Positions 5,286 to 12,174 of a DNA stretch of 12,175 nucleotides are shown in pieces (the first letter of the stretch is position 1; every line of letters begins with the position of its first letter). The position numbers and the translations under genes are program-made. A model generated the notes under the pieces. The model worked only from the letters and a program-made list of their open reading frames with translations, was not told the origin of the DNA and did no database searches. Source of the stretch: CAZYXO01 sp964651315 (GTDB lineage: Bacteria; Bacillota_I; Bacilli_A; RF39; UBA660); assembly GCA_964651315.1 (NCBI GenBank), contig CAZYXO010000034.1, positions 1-12,175 on the forward strand. The letters run 5' to 3'.

Positions 5286-6656
5286 TTATTTATTTGTAAT
5301 TCTTACTTTTAATGTACTATTTACTACAAACGATAATTTTGGATCAGTGTTTTCAATTTCCACTGGTACATCATATGTTCCAGCAGTTGTATAACTAGAT
5401 AAATCTATATATGCTTTTATGTTTTCTTTTGTAACTTTATCAATTACAGATTGAACACCTTTTACTTGAACAGATACTTTATCATTTCCAATTATATTTG
5501 CGTTTAAGTTTGTTGCAATATTTTCATTTGTAAATTCATCTACTTCTACTGTTTTTTGCTTTTCATCACCAAATGTTACAATAATAGTTGCACTATCTTC
5601 ACTAACATGTCTTACTCCAGATGGCTTTATGATTGAAACAGGATATGTTTTTGCTCCTTTAGCACCTTGATCTTGAATATTAATAGTAACTGGAACACTG
5701 GTTATTTTACTTATTTCTGATTGTTCACCATATATATTAATACTATAAGACGCACTATTATTAATTAATATTGATGCTATTGCTTTACCAGTTACTAAAC
5801 TACCAGTAGTCATTACTTTAATTGGTACTGTTGCACTATATGTATCCAATGTTAATGTTGCTGATACAGTTTTTGGTACTATTTGAACATTATTTAAAAT
5901 GTTTCCGTTAGTATCGTATGCAACTAATGGAACACCATCAATAGTATGTTCTCCCGCTTCTGATAATTTAGAATTATTTAAATTTATTAATGCTTTTACA
6001 ATCGCTATATTATTTAGTGCTTCTTCACTTCCTTTAACAACCACTTCAGTTTTAGAAAGTTCGACTTTTTCAACGCTTAATTTAGAATTTAATTTATTTT
6101 CATTTAATAAATCCCAATCAATTGTTCTTAAAGTACTTATTTTATCTTTAATTGTTATAGTTACATATGATGGATTTAATTTATAAGTCAATGATTCAAT
6201 TGCTTTTGTATGTCTTAAATCAACTTTATATGGTTCTTCTCTTGATTCATAATCTGCTAAGTCTAAAACAACTTCATATTCTCCTAATTGTTTTGCTAAA
6301 TAAATTACACTTTTTCTGCCTGTTAAAACCATATCAACAGTTTTAGGTATACCTTCTATAACATATGCTTCTTCATTGTATTGAACTTTTACAGGTATGT
6401 TCGTTAATACTTCTGCTTCAGTTTCTACCAATGTTATTACTTTTGAATCTATCAATAGAAATACTACAATAGCTAAAAACAAAGATAAATACAGTAAAAA
6501 GTTTTGTCTGTTTAATAATCTATCAACTTTATTATTACCTTTTAATTTATCACTTATCTTATAAATTAATCTACTAATTGGTGTAATTATTAATTTATCT
6601 AATACACGATATAAGGCTTTAAATATTGATAAAATCCACTTAAATACTTTTCTCAT
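5286..6656 (-). CDS. cdaR: CdaR, YbbR-domain regulator of the diadenylate cyclase CdaA
   Basis: 456-residue membrane protein. A basic cytoplasmic N-terminus of about 50 residues leads to one membrane segment (52-70), then four YbbR-like repeats outside the cell (about 80-170, 176-270, 275-362 and 367-453). The repeats recur as a beta-rich unit with a conserved ending such as VSATLTL, DSATIIVTFGD and NSTLKVRI. CdaR binds CdaA in the membrane and adjusts c-di-AMP production. The start codon overlaps the cdaA stop (ATGA), so translation is probably coupled; there is no strong ribosome site of its own. The N-terminal extension before the membrane segment is longer than in Bacillus CdaR as I recall it. 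glmM, which usually follows, is absent here. Confidence 0.92.
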   Translation of the reverse strand: MRKVFKWILSIFKALYRVLDKLIITPISRLIYKISDKLKGNNKVDRLLNRQNFLLYLSLFLAIVVFLLIDSKVITLVETEAEVLTNIPVKVQYNEEAYVIEGIPKTVDMVLTGRKSVIYLAKQLGEYEVVLDLADYESREEPYKVDLRHTKAIESLTYKLNPSYVTITIKDKISTLRTIDWDLLNENKLNSKLSVEKVELSKTEVVVKGSEEALNNIAIVKALINLNNSKLSEAGEHTIDGVPLVAYDTNGNILNNVQIVPKTVSATLTLDTYSATVPIKVMTTGSLVTGKAIASILINNSASYSINIYGEQSEISKITSVPVTINIQDQGAKGAKTYPVSIIKPSGVRHVSEDSATIIVTFGDEKQKTVEVDEFTNENIATNLNANIIGNDKVSVQVKGVQSVIDKVTKENIKAYIDLSSYTTAGTYDVPVEIENTDPKLSFVVNSTLKVRITNK

Positions 6657-7471
6657 TCTTCATCACTCTTTTCATCAATTATATCAGAGCCATAAAATAC
6701 TTCTCTATTTTCGCTTAAACTATCAATTAACATCATTCTAAATTCATCAACTGATAAATTGTAATGAAGTTCTCCTTCAATTGCAATACTAATTCTACCA
6801 GTTTCTTCTGAAACTACTAAAGCAACTGCATCACTTTCTTCAGCTATACCTAAAGCAGCACGGTGTCTTGTTCCTAATTTTTTAGTAACATTTGCTTCCA
6901 TACTCGTTTTAAATACAGCCCCAGCTGCAGTTATTCTGTCACCTTGTAAAATAACTCCACCATCATGCAAAGGTGAATTTGGATAAAATATCGTTTCTAA
7001 TAAGTCTCCAGTTAAATCAGCGTATACTTTTGTTGCTGGACTTATATATTCTTGTAATGATATTTCTCTTTCAATTACAATTAATGCTCCAATACGATTC
7101 TTTTTAAAATATTCAATTGATTTCATTATTTCAAATACTATTTTTTCTCTTTGATCAACAGTTAAAATTTTATGTCTTCCAAGTAACTTAGTACGACCAA
7201 TAGATTCTAATAAACTTCTTATTTCTGGTTGAAACACAACAATTATTGCTAGTGGTCCCCATTGTAATACATATTCAAGTAATAAACCTACCGTATAAAG
7301 ATTTAAATATGTACTAATAACTTTTGCTAATAAAACAAATAAAACACCTTTAAATATTAAAACCATTTTAATATTATTTTTGATATTTTTTAAAATATAA
7401 TAAAATACAAACCAAACTATTGATATATCAATTATCTTTGTAATAATTGACCATATATTTGATAATGTCAT
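6653..7471 (-). CDS. cdaA: CdaA, membrane diadenylate cyclase (c-di-AMP synthase)
   Basis: 272-residue enzyme that joins two ATP into cyclic di-AMP at the membrane. Three hydrophobic segments (about 11-30, 35-55 and 60-80) precede the DAC domain (about 105-250). Visible motifs are FQPEIR (80-85), NSPLHDGGVILQGDRI (165-180), GTRHRAALGIAEESDA (200-215) and SEETGRIS (221-228). The catalytic RHR is intact (202-204). The signature DGA reads DGG (170-172), a single-base change, GCA-type to GGA; the Asp and first Gly are kept. The ATG has AGAAGGAAG upstream. It is first in a two-gene unit with cdaR and has its own extended -10 promoter. c-di-AMP controls potassium and osmolyte transport and wall homeostasis in Firmicutes. 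Family certain; the effect of the DGG change is unknown. Confidence 0.96.
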   Translation of the reverse strand: MTLSNIWSIITKIIDISIVWFVFYYILKNIKNNIKMVLIFKGVLFVLLAKVISTYLNLYTVGLLLEYVLQWGPLAIIVVFQPEIRSLLESIGRTKLLGRHKILTVDQREKIVFEIMKSIEYFKKNRIGALIVIEREISLQEYISPATKVYADLTGDLLETIFYPNSPLHDGGVILQGDRITAAGAVFKTSMEANVTKKLGTRHRAALGIAEESDAVALVVSEETGRISIAIEGELHYNLSVDEFRMMLIDSLSENREVFYGSDIIDEKSDEE

Positions 7472-7502
7472 AAAACACTTCCTTCTTAAATTTCACTTTT
7501 AA

Positions 7503-7531
7503 ATTATAGCAAAAAAATTATACATTTACAA
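7503..7531 (-). promoter_or_regulatory. cdaA-cdaR promoter (extended -10)
   Basis: On the minus strand TTGTAA (7531-7526, four of six) is 17 bp from a perfect TATAAT (7508-7503), which is preceded by TGC, giving an extended -10. It lies immediately downstream of the terminator of the upstream operon and about 32 bp before the cdaA start, so c-di-AMP synthesis is probably transcribed independently of rnr-smpB. Confidence 0.75.
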
Positions 7532-7560
7532 TTAAAATAGCCATAATTTTTATGACTATT
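7532..7560 (-). terminator. terminator of the rnr-smpB operon, stop codon in the stem
   Basis: Minus-strand stem AATAGTCAT (7560-7552) / ATGGCTATT (7544-7536), nine pairs with one G-U, a seven-base loop, then TT AATTG. The TAG stop of the acidic-tail gene (7558-7556) lies within the left arm. The stem resembles that of the DUF378 terminator in its outer AATAG/CTATT pairs. Confidence 0.68.
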
Positions 7561-8014
7561 GTTTTTCAGTATTTAAACTTATTTCATCTTCTTTAGCAGT
7601 TGTACCTAGGCTGATGGGTTTTATTTCTGCTGATTCATTGACACTTTGCATGACATTTTTCTTAATTTGTTCATTTAAAGTTATCCCTTTTGGTGCTTCT
7701 ACCAATGTTTCTTCTTTAATTGGTTCTTGTGGTTTAACTTCTTCAACTTGTTGTTCAGCAACTATTGGTTCTTCGATAGTTGCTGGGTTTTCTGTAACTT
7801 CAGGTGTTGCAGTACTAGTACTATTTGCAGTTTCCATTCCTAAATTCATATCTTCAACCACCAATTCATTTGGTTCATTGTTATCTTCCGTTTTATTTTT
7901 TTCTTTAACGTTTTTAGAATCTACTATGTATCCTATTAACGCAAAGATTAAAACTACTGATATTATTATAAACCATAAATAGTTTTCTACCACAAATTCA
8001 AGTATACTTTCCAT
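7556..8014 (-). CDS. single-pass membrane protein with long acidic, proline-rich tail
   Basis: 152-residue protein of unknown family. An acidic N-terminus (MESILEFVVENY) precedes one membrane segment (about 13-32) and then a basic patch (SKNVKEKNK, 33-41), which by the positive-inside rule places the long C-terminal tail in the cytoplasm. Residues about 42-108 are dominated by Glu, Pro, Thr and Val (EEPIVAEQQVEEVKPQEPIKEE) and look disordered. A more ordered-looking stretch follows (GITLNEQIKKNVMQSVNESAEIKPISLG, split 110-137). No catalytic motif is seen. TAGGAGGG four bases before the ATG is the strongest ribosome site in the window. It is the last gene of the operon with rnr, smpB and DUF3048 and stands directly before cdaA. 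Confidence 0.8.
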   Translation of the reverse strand: MESILEFVVENYLWFIIISVVLIFALIGYIVDSKNVKEKNKTEDNNEPNELVVEDMNLGMETANSTSTATPEVTENPATIEEPIVAEQQVEEVKPQEPIKEETLVEAPKGITLNEQIKKNVMQSVNESAEIKPISLGTTAKEDEISLNTEKQ

Positions 8015-8053
8015 TATTCCCTCCTATTCTAAATATATTTAATAATTTTATTT

Positions 8054-9106
8054 TTATGAAATAGTTAATTTTTGACCTTTTGGTTGAATTTCAATAAATG
8101 TATTGCCATCATTTACATCTATTTCATTTCCATCTTCATAACGATATATCGTTTGCGCACTTCTACTTTCTTTAGTCCATGTTATTGGTACTGCATAGCC
8201 ATTTGTTATATAGTAACCTTTTCCTGTCCCAATATTCATCAGTTCTTGACGACCCTTACCACCACCAGTTATTGTTTTATTTTCCAATTGATAAGTAATA
8301 ATATTTTTAAAAGTATATTGCTCTTTTGTAACATAATCAACATGTGGATTTCCACTTGTAAATCTTTTATATACTTTATTTATTTCATCATAAGTGTAAC
8401 TTGTTTTATAACTGCTAGAAAATGGTATTGATATTTCTTTTGCTACAACACTATTTGCTTTTTCATTTATATTGATTTCATCAACTTTATAGTTTAATAA
8501 TAAATCTGCATTAGTTTCCGTACGATATTTTAATTTCGTTACAGCTTTTCCTAATAATTCTATAGATGAATATCCCGTATGTTCACTTGATATTTTCAAA
8601 CTTTTATCTCGATAAAAATAAGTATTACTATATGCCAGTCCACTTATGTTATTTACTTTCAATGATTTAATATCTGCTTGTGCTTGTGGACTCCAACCCC
8701 AGTGAACATAATATGCATCATTTTCGAGAGCATAATCTAAATAATAATGTCTTGCACTTCTAATAGAACCAATTCTTTCAGTATTTTGATCTTTAAATAA
8801 TGCTAAATATCTTGTAATTCCACCCTCGACTATAATTTCATAAATTATATATGCATCTTGTAAACCCGATTGATATTTTCTAATTGAATTTAAATTATTA
8901 ATCATTATTGCATATGGTCTTGATTTAGAATCTTCATCAACTATTTTTAATTTTGGTTTTGGCGTATCTTCTGGTTGATTATCACTTTTATCCTTATCGA
9001 TTATGCCTACATCTTCTTTATTAAAATACTTTATTCCAAAATAAGCACCAACTCCAAGTCCACCCATGACAATTATTATTATTACTAATTTCATTATTTT
9101 TTTCAT
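8054..9106 (-). CDS. DUF3048 domain protein (YerB-like), membrane-anchored
   Basis: 350-residue protein of the DUF3048 family (Bacillus YerB). One membrane segment near the N-terminus (5-27) is followed by a charged, proline-containing linker (30-58). The DUF3048 core starts at RPYAIMINN (63-71) and includes QSGLQDAYIIYEIIVEGGITRYLALF (79-104) and IGSIRSARHYYLDYALENDA (112-131); a C-terminal DUF3048 domain follows (about 215-345). YerB is a lipoprotein, whereas this protein contains no cysteine and so must be held by its membrane helix. The function of the family is not established. AAGGATG lies before the ATG and overlaps the smpB stop region, with only 12 bp between the genes, so it is co-transcribed with smpB. 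Confidence 0.9.
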   Translation of the reverse strand: MKKIMKLVIIIIVMGGLGVGAYFGIKYFNKEDVGIIDKDKSDNQPEDTPKPKLKIVDEDSKSRPYAIMINNLNSIRKYQSGLQDAYIIYEIIVEGGITRYLALFKDQNTERIGSIRSARHYYLDYALENDAYYVHWGWSPQAQADIKSLKVNNISGLAYSNTYFYRDKSLKISSEHTGYSSIELLGKAVTKLKYRTETNADLLLNYKVDEININEKANSVVAKEISIPFSSSYKTSYTYDEINKVYKRFTSGNPHVDYVTKEQYTFKNIITYQLENKTITGGGKGRQELMNIGTGKGYYITNGYAVPITWTKESRSAQTIYRYEDGNEIDVNDGNTFIEIQPKGQKLTIS

Positions 9107-9118
9107 AATACCACATCC

Positions 9119-9547
9119 TTAATAAAGTTTTTTTATTTCTCTTTGTGCTTCTCTTTCTTTAATTGATTTACGTTTATCAAAATTTTTCTTGCCTTTACAA
9201 ACTCCTAATAAAACTTTTGCTTTACCATATTTCAAATATATTTTTAAAGGAATTAAAGTACAACCTTCTAAACTCATTTTTTCTTTTAATTTTTTGATTT
9301 CTTTTTTATGCAAAAGTACTTTTCTACTTCTTCTTTCTTCGTGATTAAATTGATTTCCACTTTCATATTTACCAATAAACATATTAATAATATATGCTTC
9401 ATCCTTTTTTATATATGCAAAACTATCTTTTAAATTACAAGTTCCCGCTTTTATTGATTTAATTTCTGTTCCAACTAAAACTAATCCTGCTTCTATTTCT
9501 TCAAGAATAAAATAATCAAAATATGCTTTCTTATTCTTTATTTCCAT
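9119..9547 (-). CDS. smpB: SmpB, tmRNA-binding protein
   Basis: 142-residue SsrA-binding protein that carries tmRNA into stalled ribosomes for trans-translation. Conserved parts: NKKAYFDYFILEEIEAGLVL (5-24), the GTEIKSIKAG loop (26-35), NLKDSFAYI (38-46), and the C-terminal tail KGKKNFDKRKSIKEREAQREI, which folds into the empty mRNA channel; the DKR motif is intact. It is slightly shorter than typical, mostly at the ends. ATG at 9547 with GGTGA five bases upstream is preferred over GTG at 9559; it overlaps the end of rnr by 17 bp, suggesting coupled translation. rnr-smpB adjacency is widespread in Firmicutes, and RNase R degrades faulty mRNAs during trans-translation. The tmRNA gene (ssrA) itself is not in the window. 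Confidence 0.97.
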   Translation of the reverse strand: MEIKNKKAYFDYFILEEIEAGLVLVGTEIKSIKAGTCNLKDSFAYIKKDEAYIINMFIGKYESGNQFNHEERRSRKVLLHKKEIKKLKEKMSLEGCTLIPLKIYLKYGKAKVLLGVCKGKKNFDKRKSIKEREAQREIKKLY

Positions 9548-11642
9548 AATCTTCACCACTTACGGGAATAAAATCAATCATTGCTGTATCTTTATTAGCA
9601 TTTAAAACTTTAATTGTTATTTCATCTCCAATTTGATATTTCTTTTTCGTACTCTTACCAACCATTGCTAATATATTTCGATCATACGCATAGTAATCAC
9701 CTTTTAAGTTATTAACATGTACTAATCCCTCAATTAAATTTGGTAATTCGACAAAGAAACCAAAATTCGTTACTGTTGAAATCATACCTGTGTATATTTC
9801 GCCAATATGACTTTCCATATATTCAGCCATTTTCATATCTGCTACTTCTCTTTCCGCTTCTATTGCTGCTACCTCTCTTTCACTAGAATGTTTAGCAATT
9901 TCTTCTAATGATGCATTATAACTATTAATCGTTTCCATACTAAAATCTTTATCAACAAGATATTTTTTTAATAATCTGTGGACTGTTAAATCAGGAAATC
10001 TACGAATTGGACTGGTAAAATGGGTATAATTGTTACTTGCTAGTCCAAAATGTCCAATATTTTCTTTCGAATATTCGGCTTTTTTCATGCTTCTTAAAAG
10101 CATTGTTGATAATATTTTAAATTCTTTTTTATCTTTTAACTCATTTAAAACTGCTTGAACATTTAATGGTGTTAGTTCTGTTATATTCGATGTAATTGTA
10201 TAACCAAGCAATTTAACTAAATTTGTAAAATCAGTTATTTTTTCACTGTTTGGATAATCATGAACACGATAAATAAATGGCAAATCCATATTATAGATAT
10301 GAGTCGCTACACATTCATTTGCTGCTATCATAAAATCTTCAATTAGATTTTCGCCATCTTCTCTCGTTCTTTTAACAATATCAACGGCTATCCCTTTATC
10401 ATCTTGAATAATTTTTGCTTCATCGATATCAAATTCTATATATCCACGGCTTATTTTTCTTTTGCGAAGTATTTTTGCTAAATCATTCATTGTTTTTAAA
10501 TCATCTACATATTCTTCATATTCTGGATCAATTATGTTGCGAACTATGATATCATTAACTTTTTTATAAGTCATTTTCTTACGACTTTTTATGTATGATG
10601 GAAATATATCGTATTCTAATTGATTACCATTTTCATCAAATTTCATAACACAACTTAGTGTTAATCTTATTACATTTTCATTTAAAGAACATATTCCATT
10701 AGATAATTGATGTGGTAACATTGGAATAACTGTATTTGCTAAATAATTAGATGTCCCACGATTAAATGCAGCATCGCCTAAAGCAGTGTTTTCTTTTACA
10801 TAATTCGAAACATCAGCAATGTGAACTCCTAAAGTATATGTATTATTTTCATATTTTACATTTATTGCATCATCGATATCTTTGGTATCATCTCCATCAA
10901 TTGTAAAAATACATTCATTAGTTAAATCAATACGACCGTTAAGTTCTTTTTCATCGACACTATCTGGTATATTTTTAAGTTCTTCTTCTACTTTATTACC
11001 AAATTCTTCATATATTTCATATTTATAAGCAATTGCTAAAATATCTACACCTGGATCATCCTTGTGACCAATTATTTTCGTAACTGAAGCAATATAAACT
11101 TCGTTATTTATTTTCTTACTTAATCTACCAAGAACAATATTTCCTTCAACTACTACAACTGAACTATGTTTATCAATTTCAACAATTATATTAAGTGAAT
11201 CATCATTCGGTTTAATATACCATTTATTGTTTTTTCCATAAACTGTTCCAACTATATTATTAAGATTTCTTTTTAAAACTTTAACAATACGTGCTCCCCA
11301 AGCATTTTTATCAATTATTTCTGCTAAAACAAAATCTTTAGCAATCGCTCCATTTAAGTTAATTTTATCTACATATAAATCTTCTTCTTTATCAAGTAAA
11401 ACAAATCCAAATCCTTTTTTATTAATTTGAATATTTCCTACTCTTAAATTTTTATTATTTTTAAATAGCATATATTTATCTTTATTAGTTTTATAAACAA
11501 CAAATTCATCAACCAATTCATTCATTGATTTTTCTAATTCTTGATATTCTTCAACTGTTTTTAAGTTTAACATATCATTTATTTCCATTAAACTTTTAGC
11601 ATCTTTAATACTATTTAAAACTTTTTCTATATTATCTTTCAT
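9531..11642 (-). CDS. rnr: ribonuclease R, 3'-5' exoribonuclease
   Basis: 703-residue RNase II/R family enzyme, cytoplasmic. Order: N-terminal region with OB-fold/cold-shock segments (VGNIQINKKGFGFVLLDKEEDLYV, split 68-91, and a second up to about 190), the catalytic RNB domain (about 235-565) and a C-terminal S1 domain (about 613-692). The metal-binding motif TIDGDDTKDIDDAI gives Asp249, Asp255, Asp257 and Asp258, matching the four catalytic Asp of E. coli RNase R. HFTSPIRRFPDLTVHR (541-556) is also conserved. No long Lys-rich tail follows the S1 domain; the protein ends GEDYGNKE. It degrades structured RNA and non-stop mRNA. ATG at 11642 with GTGAG seven bases upstream is preferred over GTG at 11654, which lacks a ribosome site. 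It lies 15 bp after the prepilin gene. Confidence 0.96.
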   Translation of the reverse strand: MKDNIEKVLNSIKDAKSLMEINDMLNLKTVEEYQELEKSMNELVDEFVVYKTNKDKYMLFKNNKNLRVGNIQINKKGFGFVLLDKEEDLYVDKINLNGAIAKDFVLAEIIDKNAWGARIVKVLKRNLNNIVGTVYGKNNKWYIKPNDDSLNIIVEIDKHSSVVVVEGNIVLGRLSKKINNEVYIASVTKIIGHKDDPGVDILAIAYKYEIYEEFGNKVEEELKNIPDSVDEKELNGRIDLTNECIFTIDGDDTKDIDDAINVKYENNTYTLGVHIADVSNYVKENTALGDAAFNRGTSNYLANTVIPMLPHQLSNGICSLNENVIRLTLSCVMKFDENGNQLEYDIFPSYIKSRKKMTYKKVNDIIVRNIIDPEYEEYVDDLKTMNDLAKILRKRKISRGYIEFDIDEAKIIQDDKGIAVDIVKRTREDGENLIEDFMIAANECVATHIYNMDLPFIYRVHDYPNSEKITDFTNLVKLLGYTITSNITELTPLNVQAVLNELKDKKEFKILSTMLLRSMKKAEYSKENIGHFGLASNNYTHFTSPIRRFPDLTVHRLLKKYLVDKDFSMETINSYNASLEEIAKHSSEREVAAIEAEREVADMKMAEYMESHIGEIYTGMISTVTNFGFFVELPNLIEGLVHVNNLKGDYYAYDRNILAMVGKSTKKKYQIGDEITIKVLNANKDTAMIDFIPVSGEDYGNKE

Positions 11643-11657
11643 CTTGTTACTCACTTT

Positions 11658-12047
11658 CTATTTATTTATAATCATTTCACATTTTTTTTCATTATTTGGC
11701 CATGAAATTCTAACGCTATATTTAGGTTGTCCATTACTCATCGAGGTTATTAAGTCATTATCTTGTGGATTCTCTAAATCTTTAGATAACAGTCCAGTTT
11801 TAATAATATCATCAACTTTAATAGAACATCCACCACTACTTTTACAATTAGATTTAGTAGTTATATTGGTGCTTAATTCAATATAAGAACAAGCCGCATT
11901 TTCGACAGTTTTAACAAATTCTTGATAATTATTATCTTCTTCTTGGCCTAAAATATTAGTTAAATTAACTGCAATAACTACTCCAATTACCGCTAATAAT
12001 CCTATCACAACTATTATTTCTGTTAATGTAAATCCTTTTTTATTCAT
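11658..12047 (-). CDS. type IV pilin-like (pseudopilin) protein with prepilin cleavage site
   Basis: 129-residue prepilin. The N-terminus MNKKGFTLTEIIVVIGLLAVIGVVI is a class III signal: cleavage between Gly5 and Phe6, with Glu at +5 of the mature protein (Glu10) and a hydrophobic helix (about 8-28) that anchors the subunit and packs in a pilus. The globular part holds four cysteines (Cys53, Cys67, Cys73 and Cys123), likely disulfide partners outside the cell. It is similar in size to ComGC or other minor pilins but I cannot assign it. ATG at 12047 is chosen because AAGGGATGAG precedes it and the prepilin signal must be N-terminal; upstream in-frame codons to the window edge are not credible. 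It heads the rnr-smpB operon with no other pilus gene visible. Confidence 0.85.
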   Translation of the reverse strand: MNKKGFTLTEIIVVIGLLAVIGVVIAVNLTNILGQEEDNNYQEFVKTVENAACSYIELSTNITTKSNCKSSGGCSIKVDDIIKTGLLSKDLENPQDNDLITSMSNGQPKYSVRISWPNNEKKCEMIINK

Positions 12048-12065
12048 TATCTCATCCCTTAATTT

Positions 12066-12071
12066 ATTATA
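12066..12071 (-). promoter_or_regulatory. candidate -10 of the prepilin-rnr-smpB operon
   Basis: A perfect minus-strand TATAAT lies 18 bp before the prepilin ATG. The position 17 bp upstream holds TTTATT, a poor -35. The predicted start point would be at the ribosome site, so transcripts would be nearly leaderless if this is used. Weak evidence; transcription could instead start beyond the window. Confidence 0.3.
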
Positions 12072-12157
12072 ACTTATTATTTGTTTTAAATAAAGAAAAA
12101 TAAATAAAAAAATAATTGCGCCCAAGTTTGACAGTTGTTGAATAAAAACATCTAACA

Positions 12158-12174
12158 AAGTATTATAAATACTT
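12158..12174. other. 7-bp inverted repeat at the window edge
   Basis: AAGTATT / AATACTT around a three-base centre. On the minus strand it precedes TGTTAGATGTTTTTATT. It may be the terminator of a gene outside the window or an operator-like palindrome for the prepilin operon. The stretch 12048-12157 holds nothing else I can support apart from the candidate -10. Confidence 0.3.

Noticed and set aside
2200..5300. Repeat array or CRISPR suggested by recurring TTATTATT and ATTATTTA strings
   Set aside because: They are irregular, lie inside coding sequence of Asn/Ile/Lys-rich proteins, and have no constant repeat or spacer length.
6653..6656. UGA-as-tryptophan genetic code, as in Mycoplasma
   Set aside because: The cdaA TGA gives a natural ATGA overlap with cdaR, and all long genes are intact with TGG tryptophans under the standard code.
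11643..11654. GTG start at 11654 for rnr
   Set aside because: The sequence GTGAG containing it serves as the ribosome site of ATG 11642.
12128..12133. Plus-strand TTGACA as a -35 box
   Set aside because: No TATAAT-like box follows at 16-18 bp and no plus-strand gene lies downstream in the window.
12048..12158. Extended version of the prepilin gene starting at TTG 12158, or a frame open to the window edge
   Set aside because: A class III signal must be close to the N-terminus; a strong ribosome site precedes ATG 12047; the added 37 residues include a second hydrophobic stretch encoded by very AT-rich sequence that looks non-coding.
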